A stretch of 64,000 nucleotides of DNA, taken from Streptomyces sp. NBC_00236. Lineage in GTDB: Bacteria; Actinomycetota; Actinomycetes; Streptomycetales; Streptomycetaceae. This document shows positions 19,601 to 28,010 of this stretch, in pieces. Under the pieces are notes generated by a model, which saw only the letters and a program-made list of their open reading frames with translations, searched no databases and was not told where the DNA came from. The translations under genes and the position numbers were made by a program. The stretch's first letter is position 1; every line of letters begins with the position of its first letter. Location of the stretch: contig NZ_CP108100.1 of the NCBI RefSeq assembly GCF_036195045.1, positions 1,364,001-1,428,000 on the forward strand, written 5' to 3'.

Positions 19601-20314
19601 TCACGGTGCCCCAGCGCCGCCCCCGACCGTCGCGTCCTCCTCGCCGCCGCCCTTCCCGGCGCTCGCGTCGGGGGCCGGTTCACTCGGTGCCAGGGAGGCC
19701 AGATCGCCGGTGTCACCCAGGCGCAGCAGGAACGGGCGGAGCCTGGTGTAGCGGATCGCGGTGACGGAACACGGGTCGGCGTGGACGCGCTGGAAGAGGT
19801 CCAGATGCATGCCGAGGGCGTCGGCGACCAGGGACTTGATGATGTCGCCGTGGGAGCACATGACGTAGACGGCGTTCTCACCGTGCTCCTCCTCGATCCT
19901 CGCGTTCCAGTCCCGTACCGCGTCGACGGCGCGTGCCTGCATCGCCCGCATCGACTCGCCGCCGGGGAACGCCGCGGCGGACGGATGCTGCTGCACGACC
20001 TTCATCAGCGGCTCGTCGGTCAGCTCGGCGAGCTTGCGCCCGGACCAGTCCCCGTAGTCGCACTCGCTGATCCGCTCCTCGGTGTGGAGCGTCAGTTCCG
20101 GCCGGGCGGCGAGCAGCGGCCCTAGGGTCTCCCGACAGCGCTGCAGGGGGCTGCTGACGACGGCGGCGAGGGGCAGGGCGGCCAGCCGCCCGGGGAGCGC
20201 GGCGGCCTGCTCGGTGCCGCGCTCGTCGAGTGCGACACCGGGGGTACGGCCCGCGAGCACCCCGGACGTGTTGGCGGTGGAGCGTCCGTGGCGTACGAGG
20301 ATCAAGGTCGGCAT
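19601..20314 (-). CDS. Histidine phosphatase (MSMEG_4193-type phosphomutase family)
   Basis: 237 aa starting at the ATG at 20314. The catalytic RHG is in LVRHGRSTAN (phospho-His about residue 9), with SSPLQRCRET, the acid Glu in SECDYGDWSGRKLAEL and the second His in VMCSHGDIIKSLVAD. These give a complete branch-1 active site, so it should be a real phosphatase or mutase. The C-terminal 15 residues are Gly/Ala-rich. It lies 108 bases upstream of DUF3090 on the same strand. The substrate is unknown; the mshC neighbourhood makes a mycothiol-precursor phosphate a reasonable candidate (inference). Confidence 0.83.
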   Translation of the reverse strand: MPTLILVRHGRSTANTSGVLAGRTPGVALDERGTEQAAALPGRLAALPLAAVVSSPLQRCRETLGPLLAARPELTLHTEERISECDYGDWSGRKLAELTDEPLMKVVQQHPSAAAFPGGESMRAMQARAVDAVRDWNARIEEEHGENAVYVMCSHGDIIKSLVADALGMHLDLFQRVHADPCSVTAIRYTRLRPFLLRLGDTGDLASLAPSEPAPDASAGKGGGEEDATVGGGAGAP

Positions 20315-20381
20315 ACCGGCCAGCGTAGGCCGACGCCCACGCAAAGGTGCGCCGGGGACCCGAGCAGGGAAGAATGCGCGC

Positions 20382-21368
20382 GTGATCGTGGACTGCGCCA
20401 TTTACCGGGACGGACGCCGCACCGACGGACCCGCCGACTTCTCCGATGCCCTCGACGAGGCGCGGGCCAGCGGTGACGCGTTCCTGTGGATCGGCCTGCA
20501 CGAGCCGACGGAGAAGGAGTTCGAGCTGGTGAGCAGCGAGTTCGGGCTGCATCCGCTGGCGGTGGAGGACGCCCTGTCGGCGCACCAGCGTCCCAAGCTG
20601 GAGGTGTACGACGACTCGCTGTTCGCGGTGATCAAGCCGATCGTGTACGAGCACGAGAGCGACTCGGTCAGCGCGGACGAACTGATGGTGTTCATAGGCG
20701 ACTCGTTCGTGGTGACGGTCCGGCACGGTGAGGGCGCGCCCCTGGCCGCGGTCCGCCGTCGGCTGGAGGCCGAGGTCGATGTGCTCAAGCACGGGCCCAC
20801 GGCGGTCCTGTACGCGATCAGCGACGCGATCGTGGACCACTACATCGATGTCGCGGGTGAGCTCCAGGTCGACCTGGAGGAGCTGGAGACGCAGGTCTTC
20901 GCGCCGAGCGGGACGGGCGATTCCAAGAACACCGCGGCCCGCATCTACACCTTCAAGCGCCAGGTGCTGGAGTTCCGCCGGGCGACGGTCCCGCTGGCCG
21001 TGCCGATGGCCCGGCTGGCCAGCGCCGGGGTGCCGTTCGTCCACGAGCACTCGCAGCCGTTCTTCCGGGACGTCCAGGACCATCTGACGCGCGCCAACGA
21101 GCAGGTGGAGGGGCTGGACCGGCTGCTCTCGGACATCCTGTCGGCGCATCTCGCGCAGATGGGGGTGCGGCAGAACGACGACATGCGCAAGATCTCGGCC
21201 TGGGCGGCGATGGCAGCCGTGCCCACCATGGTCGCGGGGATCTACGGCATGAACTTCGAGCACATGCCCGAGCTGCGGTGGGTCTGGGCGTACCCGGCGG
21301 TCGTCCTGCTGATGGCGGGCGCGGTCATCGGCCTGTACCGCCAGTTCAAGCGCCGCGGCTGGCTCTGA
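20382..21368 (+). CDS. corA: CorA-type magnesium/cobalt transporter
   Basis: 328 aa from GTG at 20382 with AGGGA upstream. It has a long soluble alpha/beta N-domain, a stalk helix rich in charged residues, and two C-terminal membrane helices. The selectivity loop YGMNFEHMPE sits between them (about residue 288), and the protein ends with the basic KRRGWL tail. It forms a pentameric divalent-cation channel in the membrane. It is divergent from the phosphatase gene (67 bases apart) and convergent with the ferritin-like gene. Confidence 0.93.
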   Translation: MIVDCAIYRDGRRTDGPADFSDALDEARASGDAFLWIGLHEPTEKEFELVSSEFGLHPLAVEDALSAHQRPKLEVYDDSLFAVIKPIVYEHESDSVSADELMVFIGDSFVVTVRHGEGAPLAAVRRRLEAEVDVLKHGPTAVLYAISDAIVDHYIDVAGELQVDLEELETQVFAPSGTGDSKNTAARIYTFKRQVLEFRRATVPLAVPMARLASAGVPFVHEHSQPFFRDVQDHLTRANEQVEGLDRLLSDILSAHLAQMGVRQNDDMRKISAWAAMAAVPTMVAGIYGMNFEHMPELRWVWAYPAVVLLMAGAVIGLYRQFKRRGWL

Positions 21369-21392
21369 CGCGGACGCCCGGGCCGGCCCGCC

Positions 21393-22181
21393 TCAGGCGA
21401 ACTCGGGTGCCGGTACGGCCGGCCCGCCCAGCGCGTCCCGCCGCTCGGGAGGCGCCAGGCTGACCATGCGCCGCCAGCCGAGGAGCCGCTCGTACGCGTG
21501 GACGGCGTGGATCCCCGCCGCCAGCACCGCGGCCCTCGCCCGGGACCAGCCGAGGACGCGGCCCATGTGATCCATCACGGCCAGGCTGACATCGCGGTAG
21601 ACCCGGATCTCGGCGAGGGCGCACTCACGCAGGATGTGCTGGATCGTCCGTCCGTGCCCCGCCGCGGCGAAGCGCAGGAGCTCCTCGTGGCAGTACGCGA
21701 GGTGGTTGTCCTCGTCGTTGGAGATCATCCTGACCGCGCGGCCCAGGTCGGGGTGGTCGGCGAAGTGCTTGCGCAGCAGCCGCATCTGCTCGGAGGCTCG
21801 TTGTTCCGTGACCCGGCTGTGGGCGAGGTAGGTGATGATGTCGCGCTCGGTGAGCGGCTCCTCGCGCCCCAGCTGCTCGTGGGCGAGTCCGATGCCGTGC
21901 TTCTCCAGCAGCATCGTGTAGTCGGTCTCGTGCGGGACCGGGACGGCGGTCAGACCGCGCTTCCTCAGCAGGGCGTTGAAGATCCGCCCGTGCTTGTCCT
22001 CGTCGGCGCCGTGCCGGGCGATCTTCGGGGCGAGCGCGCGCTGGCTCGCGGGCACGAGCGCGGCGATGCGGCCGTTCTCCCAGCCGCCCTGGGATTCCCC
22101 GCTGGCAGCGATGGAGCAGAACAGCCGGAACGCCTCGTCGTCGTCGAGCATCTCCTGAAACAGGTTCTTCGCTGAGAGCAT
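21393..22181 (-). CDS. Ferritin-like domain protein
   Basis: 262 aa; ATG at 22181 with GGAGG 9 bases upstream. The helical protein has paired acidic/His metal motifs (ADEDKHGRIFN about residue 57 and SNDEDNHLAYCHEEL about 150), consistent with a di-iron or rubrerythrin-like four-helix bundle. A C-terminal extension follows. It could be an oxygenase-type di-iron protein or a catalase-like protector; the substrate cannot be inferred. It stands alone between corA and the LLM gene. Confidence 0.75.
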   Translation of the reverse strand: MLSAKNLFQEMLDDDEAFRLFCSIAASGESQGGWENGRIAALVPASQRALAPKIARHGADEDKHGRIFNALLRKRGLTAVPVPHETDYTMLLEKHGIGLAHEQLGREEPLTERDIITYLAHSRVTEQRASEQMRLLRKHFADHPDLGRAVRMISNDEDNHLAYCHEELLRFAAAGHGRTIQHILRECALAEIRVYRDVSLAVMDHMGRVLGWSRARAAVLAAGIHAVHAYERLLGWRRMVSLAPPERRDALGGPAVPAPEFA

Positions 22182-22363
22182 CACTGCCACCTCCGTGCCT
22201 GCGTCTGCCGAGCGCCAGTCAAATGCGACTGGTCCCGACGGGCAACAGGGGAGCTCCCGCACTGGGCCGAACGGGGTACCGGCCCTCGCGGCGGACCCAC
22301 CCAGGCGAACCGTTTCCGCACAGGCCCCGTAACCCGGCCGCCCCTCGCGCGTTGTCCCTCGTG

Positions 22364-22487
22364 ACGGCCGTGGCGGGGAGGACCCCCGAGCCCCCACCAC
22401 GGCCGTAGGGCCTGTCGTCGGACTGCCGTAGCCGCCCGAAGGGCGGCCGCGCGTCGCACGGCAGACGGCAGTCCGACGACAGGCCCT
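22364..22487. repeat. Nested hairpins in the 332-base gap upstream of the ferritin-like gene
   Basis: A 23-base perfect inverted repeat (22407-22429 with 22465-22487) encloses a small hairpin (22431-22437 with 22441-22447). It is preceded directly by another hairpin (22364-22373 with 22397-22406). The whole lies just past the stop of the LLM oxidoreductase, so it probably ends that transcript. The rest of the gap (22182-22363) holds the ferritin-like promoter region and no gene that I can support. Confidence 0.75.
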
Positions 22488-22513
22488 GACTGCCCGGCGC
22501 GGGCAGGGCCCGT

Positions 22514-23563
22514 TCAGGCGAGTCCGGAGCGCTCCAGCGCGTCCGTGCCGGCCCGCAGGGCGGCGAGCCGCTCGTCGAGCGTGAAGCCCGCGGGGGCCAG
22601 GGTCAGGGTCGTGACACCGGCTGCCGCGTAGGCCTGCATCCGGTCGGCGATCCGCTCCACCGATCCCAGCAGCGTGGTCTGGTCGATCAGCTGGTGCGGT
22701 ACGGCTGCGGCGGCGCCGGCCTTGTCGCCGGACAGGTACTTCTCCTGGATCTCGGCGGCCTCCTTCTCGTACCCCATGCGCTGGGCGAGCTGGTTGTAGA
22801 AGTTCTGCTTGGCGCTGCCCATGCCGCCGACGTACAGCGCGGTGTACGGCCGGAACATGTCGGCGAGGCCCTTGACGTCGTCGCCCACGGCGAGCGGCAG
22901 CGTCGGGCAGACGTCGAAGCCGTCCATGGTCTTGCCGGCCTTCTCCCGCCCGGCCCGCAGGTACCGCATCGCGGTGTCTTCCAGATGCTCCGCGGACGGG
23001 AAGATCAACAGGGCGCCGTCGGCGATCTCGCCGGTCTGCTCCAGGTTCTTCGGCCCGATCGCGGCGATGTAGAGCGGGATGTGCTCGCGCTCGGGGTGCA
23101 CGGTCAGCTTGATCGGCTTCCCGGGGCCGCCGGGCAGCGGGAGCGTCCAGTGCTGCCCCTCGTACGAGAGCCGCTCGCGGGCCATCGCCTTGCGGACGAT
23201 CTCGACGTACTCCCGGGTGCGGGCGAGCGGCTTGTCGAACTTGACGCCGTACCAGCCCTCCGAGACCTGCGGCCCGGACACGCCGAGGCCGAGGCGGAAG
23301 CGGCCGCCGGAGAGCGAGTCGAGCGTGGCCGCGGTCATGGCCGTCATGGCGGGCTGGCGGGCCGGGATCTGCATGATCGCGGAGCCCACGTCGATGGACT
23401 CCGTCTGTGCGGCGACCCAGGACAGCACGGTCGGCGCGTCGGAGCCGTAGGCCTCGGCCGCCCAGCAGACGTCGTAGCCGAGCCGGTCGGCCTCCTGCGC
23501 GACGGCGAGGTTGTCGCCGTCCATTCCCGCGCCCCAGTAACCGAGATTGATGCCGAGCCGCAT
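22514..23563 (-). CDS. LLM-class F420-dependent oxidoreductase
   Basis: 349 aa; ATG at 23563 preceded by AGGGGAG. It is a luciferase-like TIM barrel: MRLGINLGYWG at the start, SGGRFRLGLGVSGPQV, and VSEGWYGVKFDKPLARTREY, as in mycobacterial F420-dependent family members. It probably binds coenzyme F420 (or FMN) and reduces or oxidises an unknown small molecule in the cytoplasm. It is single-gene and divergent from the aldo/keto reductase across a 140-base region with a 14-base palindrome. Confidence 0.85.
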   Translation of the reverse strand: MRLGINLGYWGAGMDGDNLAVAQEADRLGYDVCWAAEAYGSDAPTVLSWVAAQTESIDVGSAIMQIPARQPAMTAMTAATLDSLSGGRFRLGLGVSGPQVSEGWYGVKFDKPLARTREYVEIVRKAMARERLSYEGQHWTLPLPGGPGKPIKLTVHPEREHIPLYIAAIGPKNLEQTGEIADGALLIFPSAEHLEDTAMRYLRAGREKAGKTMDGFDVCPTLPLAVGDDVKGLADMFRPYTALYVGGMGSAKQNFYNQLAQRMGYEKEAAEIQEKYLSGDKAGAAAAVPHQLIDQTTLLGSVERIADRMQAYAAAGVTTLTLAPAGFTLDERLAALRAGTDALERSGLA

Positions 23564-23574
23564 AGCCGCTCCCC

Positions 23575-23588
23575 TTACTGATCAGTAA
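23575..23588. promoter_or_regulatory. Perfect palindrome upstream of the LLM gene
   Basis: TTACTGATCAGTAA is a perfect 14-base palindrome, 12 bases before the LLM start. The form TTACTnnnnAGTAA is usual for TetR-family operators. No TetR gene is adjacent. Confidence 0.55.
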
Positions 23589-23703
23589 CGTCCCTGTGTT
23601 CCGGACTCTAGCGCGCGGGAGGGCGATACGGCAGGGGCCACCCGGGCCCCTGTTGTCCACAGGCCTGCCACGTGCGCGGCTCCGGCCAGTAACCTCAGCG
23701 CCC

Positions 23704-24687
23704 ATGGAGCAGAGGCATCTCGGCCGCACCGGCCTTCGAGTGTCCCGGATCGGGCTCGGCACCCTCACCTGGGGCCGGGACACCGACGAGCACGACGCTG
23801 CCGAGCAGCTGAAGGCGTTCTGGGAGGTGGGCGGCACCCTGGTCGACACCGCGGACGTGTACGGCGGCGGGGAGGCCGAGTACCTGCTCGGGCAGCTCGT
23901 CGCCGGTCTGGTGCCCCGGCACGACCTGGTCATCGCGACCAAGGCCGGCAGCGTGGCCGATCCGTACCGCAGGTTCAACGGCTCGCGCGGACATCTGCTG
24001 GCCGCCCTGGACGCCTCGCTGGCGCGGCTGGGTACGGACTACGTGGATCTGTGGCAGGTCCACGCCTTCGACCCCATGACCCCGCTGGACGAGACGCTCC
24101 AGGCCCTGGACATCGCGGTGTCCAGCGGACGCGCCCGCTATGCGGGAGTGTCCAACTTCTGCGGCTGGCAGCTGGCGAAGGCCGCGACCTGGCAGCTCGC
24201 CTCGCCCGGTGTGCGGACCCGGCTGGCCAGTACGCAGATGGAGTACTCGCTGCTGCAGCGGGGCGTGGAGCGCGAGGTGCTGCCGGCCGCGCTCGACCTC
24301 GGCGTCGGGCTGCTGCCGTCGTCCCCGCTGGGCCGTGGCGTGCTGACCGGCAAGTACCGCACGGGAACCCCGGCGGACTCCCGCGGCGCCTCCGAACTGC
24401 TGGCCCCGTTCGTCGAGCCGTATCTCGACGACCCGGCGAGCCGCATCGTGCACGCCGTGGCGACGGCGCCCGACGGGCTGGCCACCACGGCGCTCCAGGT
24501 GGCCCTGGCCTGGGTGCGCGACCGGCCGGGAGTGGTGGCCCCGATCATCGGCGCGCGCAACGCGCAGCAGCTCACGGAGGCATTGTCAGTGGAGACGCTT
24601 AGTCTTCCTGACGAGATCTGCCAGGCGCTCGACGATGTGTCGGCGCCCGTGCACCGCTATCCCGACCAGGACTGGAGCACGCTGTGA
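23704..24687 (+). CDS. Aldo/keto reductase
   Basis: 327 aa; ATG at 23704. The AKR barrel has the catalytic tetrad Asp/Tyr in VDTADVYGGGEAEY, Lys in ATKAGS and His in QVHAFD. It also has the NADPH-binding tail (IIGARNAQQLTEAL). It would reduce an aldehyde or ketone, or oxidise a sugar, with NADP. Its TGA overlaps the GTG of the RecD2-like gene by 4 bases (GTGA), so the two are co-transcribed, though no functional link is evident. Confidence 0.85.
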   Translation: MEQRHLGRTGLRVSRIGLGTLTWGRDTDEHDAAEQLKAFWEVGGTLVDTADVYGGGEAEYLLGQLVAGLVPRHDLVIATKAGSVADPYRRFNGSRGHLLAALDASLARLGTDYVDLWQVHAFDPMTPLDETLQALDIAVSSGRARYAGVSNFCGWQLAKAATWQLASPGVRTRLASTQMEYSLLQRGVEREVLPAALDLGVGLLPSSPLGRGVLTGKYRTGTPADSRGASELLAPFVEPYLDDPASRIVHAVATAPDGLATTALQVALAWVRDRPGVVAPIIGARNAQQLTEALSVETLSLPDEICQALDDVSAPVHRYPDQDWSTL

Positions 24688-26939
24688 CTGCGCTTCCCCG
24701 GGGGGAATCCCCCGGCCCCTCGGCCACCGACGACGACAGCGTCGTCGCGGACGAGCCCGCCACCGCGCCCGCACCCGCCGATCAGACGGAGGCCGCCCAC
24801 GACGGTGCCGACGGGGCGACGGCCGACGGCCCCGGGGAGGAACCGGACGGGTCCGCGCCCCAGGAGGACGCCGCCACCGCGGACGGGGGCACCGAGGGCG
24901 GCGCCACCGCTGCCGCGGCACCCACCGAGGCCGAGGCGGAGCTGGCCGCCCAGCGCGAACTGCGCGAGCGGATCGAGAAGCGCAAGGCCGAGAAGGAAGG
25001 GCCCATCGCCGCCGGTACGAAGCTGAGCGGCCCGGCGGCCGATCTGCTGGCGGCCGTGCGCGCCGTGGAGAGCGGCGAGAAGCCCGGCACCGCCTTCTTC
25101 GACTCCCCCGCCCCGCCCCCGGCCCGCCGGAGCGTCCCCGCACCGGTGCCGGTGCGCACGCAGGCCCCCGAGCCCGTCCGCGCGTCCCGGGGCGCGTCGC
25201 CCGAGACCGTCGCCGCAGTGGCGGCCGTACTGGCCGAGGGAGGGGCCCCGGAGGCCCTGGCGGCCCCCGCCGCCGCCGTCCTGGGCGCTCAGGCCGACGA
25301 GGCACTGCGGGAGGACCCGTGGCAGCTGCTGTCCCTGCCGGGTGTCGGCCCGGAGCAGGCCGACACCTTCGCCCGCGCCCTGCTGGACACCGGATGCGGA
25401 CCCGACGACGAGCGGCGCACGGCGGCCCTGGTCGGCTGGCTGCTGGAACGGGCCGCCCTTCAGGGCCACACCGCCCTGGACGCGGAGCAGGTGCGCGCCG
25501 CGCTCGCCGCGCGGGCGGTGACCGACCCCGGCGCAGCGGTGCAGCACGCCATCGCGGAGGGCGTCGTCCTGGTCTTCCAGGACGGCCCGGAGGCCGAGGA
25601 CGCCGACGGAGAGACGGACGAGGAGAGCGAGGGCACGGGCGACGGGGGCGCGGAGCCGGCGGCGGAGCAGGAGCCGGTCCAGGTCCTCCTCGGCCTCGAC
25701 CGGTACGCGCTGGCGGAGGAGAGCCTCGCCGACGGAATCGCCCGGCTGGTCAACGCCTGCGAGAAGGACGCCGACTGGTCGGAGGCCGCCGCGGCGGCCC
25801 CCTCCCCCTCGGCCGCGGAGCTGATCCGCACCGCCGCCGCCCACGGCCTCGTCGCGCACACGGGCGGCGAGGCGGCGCGGGCCGAACCCGCCGCGCTGAT
25901 CGCCGCCGCCGCGGGCCTCGGTCTGCGGGCCCTGGGCGCCACGCACAGCGTGGACGGCCGGCAGCGGCTGGCCGCTGTGGCCGGCGACGCCTCGGCGGCC
26001 GTCACGCTGGCCGGGCTGCTCGCCGGCACGGAGGGCCCCGGGCGGGACGAGGAGGGGGCGCTCGCCCTCGACCTGCTCGTCGTGCTGGACGCCCCGCAGC
26101 TGGACGTGGAGACCGGCGCGATGCTGGTGGAGTCCCTCGCCGACGGCACCCGTCTGGTGTTGAGCGGCGACCCCGGCGTGCTGGGCTCGGCCGGCGCGGG
26201 GCGGGTGTTCGCCGATGTGCTGGCGGCCCGCGCCTGCCCCCAGGTCGTCTCCCGCACCCCGGACCCGGGGCCGATCGGCGAACTGGTCTCGGGCATCGGC
26301 ATCGGGGAGCTGAACCAGGTGGAGGCGCCGGGCAAGGAGGTCGTGATCGTCCCCGTGCGGGACGCGGGCGAGGCCGTGCACCGCACGGTGCAGCTGGTCG
26401 CCGACTCCGTGCCGCGCGCCATTGGCGTGCCCTCCTCGGACACCCAGGTCATCACCGTCGGCCACGGCGGCTCGGCGGGCACCCGGGCGTTGAACGAGGC
26501 GCTCAAGCAGCGGCTGAACCCCGGCCCCGGCCGCTTCGGCGGTTTCGACCCCGGGGACCGGGTGGCCCATGTCCCCGCGCCGGGCAGGACCGTGCCCGGT
26601 GTGGTCGTCTCGGCCGACGCCGAGGGCCTGCATCTGGACTGTGCGGGGAGCCCCGTCGTCGTACCGCAGGAGCGGGTCGCCGCCTCCGTCCGGCATGCCT
26701 GGGCGCTCAGTGCCCACCAGGCGGCGGGGATGCGGTGGCCCGCGGCCGTCGTCGTCCTGCCCGGTGACGCGGCCCAGGGGCTGAGCCGCCCCTGGGTCTA
26801 CACCGCGTTCGGCCGGGGGGAACGGCATCTGTCCGTGGTGCACGGTGTCGACCAGGCCCTGGCCCGTGCCGTGGCCCAGTCCCCCGCCCAGGACCGCACC
26901 ACCCGGCTGCGGACGCTGCTGGAGGCGTCCGACGGCTGA
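24684..26939 (+). CDS. RecD2-like protein with helix-hairpin-helix but degenerate helicase motifs
   Basis: 751 aa. Residues 1-100 are acidic, Pro/Ala-rich and disordered. A helix-hairpin-helix (LPGVGPEQADTFARALLDTG) lies near 216, as in RecD2. The helicase core is recognisable but broken: motif I is HTGGEAARAEP (about 391) with no GxGKT; Walker B reads LVVLDAPQLD (about 465) instead of DEAS; LVLSGDPGVLGSAGAGRVFADV matches the RecD motif III region. Then come GTRALNEALKQRLNP (about 598) and ALSAHQAAGMRWPAAVVVLPG (about 673), matching motifs IV-VI with the IHKSQG Lys replaced. It should not hydrolyse ATP. Role unknown; perhaps DNA binding. Confidence 0.75.
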   Translation: MTALPRGESPGPSATDDDSVVADEPATAPAPADQTEAAHDGADGATADGPGEEPDGSAPQEDAATADGGTEGGATAAAAPTEAEAELAAQRELRERIEKRKAEKEGPIAAGTKLSGPAADLLAAVRAVESGEKPGTAFFDSPAPPPARRSVPAPVPVRTQAPEPVRASRGASPETVAAVAAVLAEGGAPEALAAPAAAVLGAQADEALREDPWQLLSLPGVGPEQADTFARALLDTGCGPDDERRTAALVGWLLERAALQGHTALDAEQVRAALAARAVTDPGAAVQHAIAEGVVLVFQDGPEAEDADGETDEESEGTGDGGAEPAAEQEPVQVLLGLDRYALAEESLADGIARLVNACEKDADWSEAAAAAPSPSAAELIRTAAAHGLVAHTGGEAARAEPAALIAAAAGLGLRALGATHSVDGRQRLAAVAGDASAAVTLAGLLAGTEGPGRDEEGALALDLLVVLDAPQLDVETGAMLVESLADGTRLVLSGDPGVLGSAGAGRVFADVLAARACPQVVSRTPDPGPIGELVSGIGIGELNQVEAPGKEVVIVPVRDAGEAVHRTVQLVADSVPRAIGVPSSDTQVITVGHGGSAGTRALNEALKQRLNPGPGRFGGFDPGDRVAHVPAPGRTVPGVVVSADAEGLHLDCAGSPVVVPQERVAASVRHAWALSAHQAAGMRWPAAVVVLPGDAAQGLSRPWVYTAFGRGERHLSVVHGVDQALARAVAQSPAQDRTTRLRTLLEASDG

Positions 26940-26948
26940 CGGACGGCA

Positions 26949-26991
26949 CGAAGGGCCGGACGGACGCGTCGCGCGTCCGCCCGGCCCTTCG
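26949..26991 (+). terminator. Terminator after the RecD2-like gene
   Basis: A 20-base stem with one mismatch (26949-26968 with 26972-26991) and a 3-base loop begin 10 bases after the stop. Confidence 0.8.
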
Positions 26992-27056
26992 GCACGGCTC
27001 CGTCAGGGGCGGGGGGAGCAGGCCTGTGGGAAGCGATCAGGCCTGGGGGGAGGGAT

Positions 27057-27716
27057 TCAGGTCCTGTCCCTCGTCAGACCGTCCAGCTCCTCGTCCAGAT
27101 CGTCCTCGTCGAAGACCGCGCTGACGTCGAAACGGCAGACCACCCGCTCCGGGTCCGCGTCGTCGAACGGGGCGCCGAGCCACTCCCCCGGCTCCGGCAG
27201 CTCGTCCGCGGCCGCGACCCAGAGCGTGGAATCGCCCTCCTCCAGGCCGAACTCCGTGTGCCGGGAGGCGATCTCGTCCGCCTCGTACTCCCCGAAGAGC
27301 ACCCCCAGTGCCGCGTGGACACTGCTGCCGACCACGGCCGCCCTCTCGCTCCCGCGGTCCTCGGGGTCCACGTCGGCGAGGCGCTGTGCCTGCGCGAGCA
27401 GCCGCTGCGGCTCCACCACCGCGTAGTCGCGGCGGATCAGCACGCTGACGGCGTTCGGCTCCTCCGGGCCGCTGTACGGCGGCAGGGAGTCCTCCACCCC
27501 CGGAATCTCGAACGGGGTGACCTCGTCGTGGCGGTCGTAGAGGAGTTCGTCGTAGACCTCGGCCGCAGCGGCCAGTGCGTTGAACGCGTCGTAGACAGCG
27601 GGGTCGTCGTCCCCGGACCGGCGCTCGACCGCCGCGAGGTGGTGGTCGATCGCGGCTTTGACCGCATCGGCGGCGGCGCGTACCTCGGCAGCGGTGGGCT
27701 GCGCAGCATCAGACAT
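27057..27716 (-). CDS. Conserved hypothetical acidic protein
   Basis: 219 aa from the ATG at 27716, with no obvious ribosome site, so it may be leaderless. The protein is strongly acidic, with an N-terminal helical segment (AAADAVKAAIDHHLAAVE), a helix ending LYDRHDEVTPFEIPG, and a C-terminal half with DDxDEELDGL. No signal peptide or membrane span. I do not recognise a family or function. It is divergent from the DUF5703 gene across 47 bases, so the two may share control. Confidence 0.7.
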   Translation of the reverse strand: MSDAAQPTAAEVRAAADAVKAAIDHHLAAVERRSGDDDPAVYDAFNALAAAAEVYDELLYDRHDEVTPFEIPGVEDSLPPYSGPEEPNAVSVLIRRDYAVVEPQRLLAQAQRLADVDPEDRGSERAAVVGSSVHAALGVLFGEYEADEIASRHTEFGLEEGDSTLWVAAADELPEPGEWLGAPFDDADPERVVCRFDVSAVFDEDDLDEELDGLTRDRT

Positions 27717-27763
27717 AGGGCAGACGCTATCCGTACACGGGCTCTGCCCGCACAATAGATGCG

Positions 27764-27952
27764 ATGCCGGAATACGAATTTGTCGATGTGTACGTGCCGC
27801 GCGGGGTGTCCCGGAAGGAGACGGCCCGCCTGTTGACCGACCATGCCGAGTACGGGCACTGGGAGTTGGACCGGCTGACGCTGCGCCTGGACGGCAGTCG
27901 CCGGGTGCGGCTGCGGCGGCGGATCATCCGCCAGCTGCGGGCCACCTGGTGA
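27764..27952 (+). CDS. DUF5703 family small protein
   Basis: 62 aa: begins MPEYEFVDVYVPRGVSRKE and ends in a very basic segment (RRVRLRRRIIRQLRATW). This pattern is a conserved small actinobacterial family (DUF5703) with unknown function. There is no ribosome site; an ATG six bases upstream (27758) is out of frame or alternative. The high charge of the C-terminus suggests nucleic acid or acidic-partner binding (inference). It is convergent with the chaplin gene. Confidence 0.7.
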   Translation: MPEYEFVDVYVPRGVSRKETARLLTDHAEYGHWELDRLTLRLDGSRRVRLRRRIIRQLRATW

Positions 27953-27955
27953 GAC

Positions 27956-27987
27956 GGAAGGGCCCCGCGTCGCCGCGGGGCCCTTCC
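27956..27987. terminator. Bidirectional terminator between DUF5703 and chpC
   Basis: A perfect 14-base stem (27956-27969 with 27974-27987) with a 4-base loop in the 58-base convergent gap. Confidence 0.8.
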
Positions 27988-28010
27988 CTTCGCCGTACTG
28001 ACCGCTGCCG

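Noticed and set aside
21379..21390. GC palindrome between corA and the ferritin-like gene
   Set aside because: Six-base arms in very GC-rich sequence; expected by chance too often to call a terminator.
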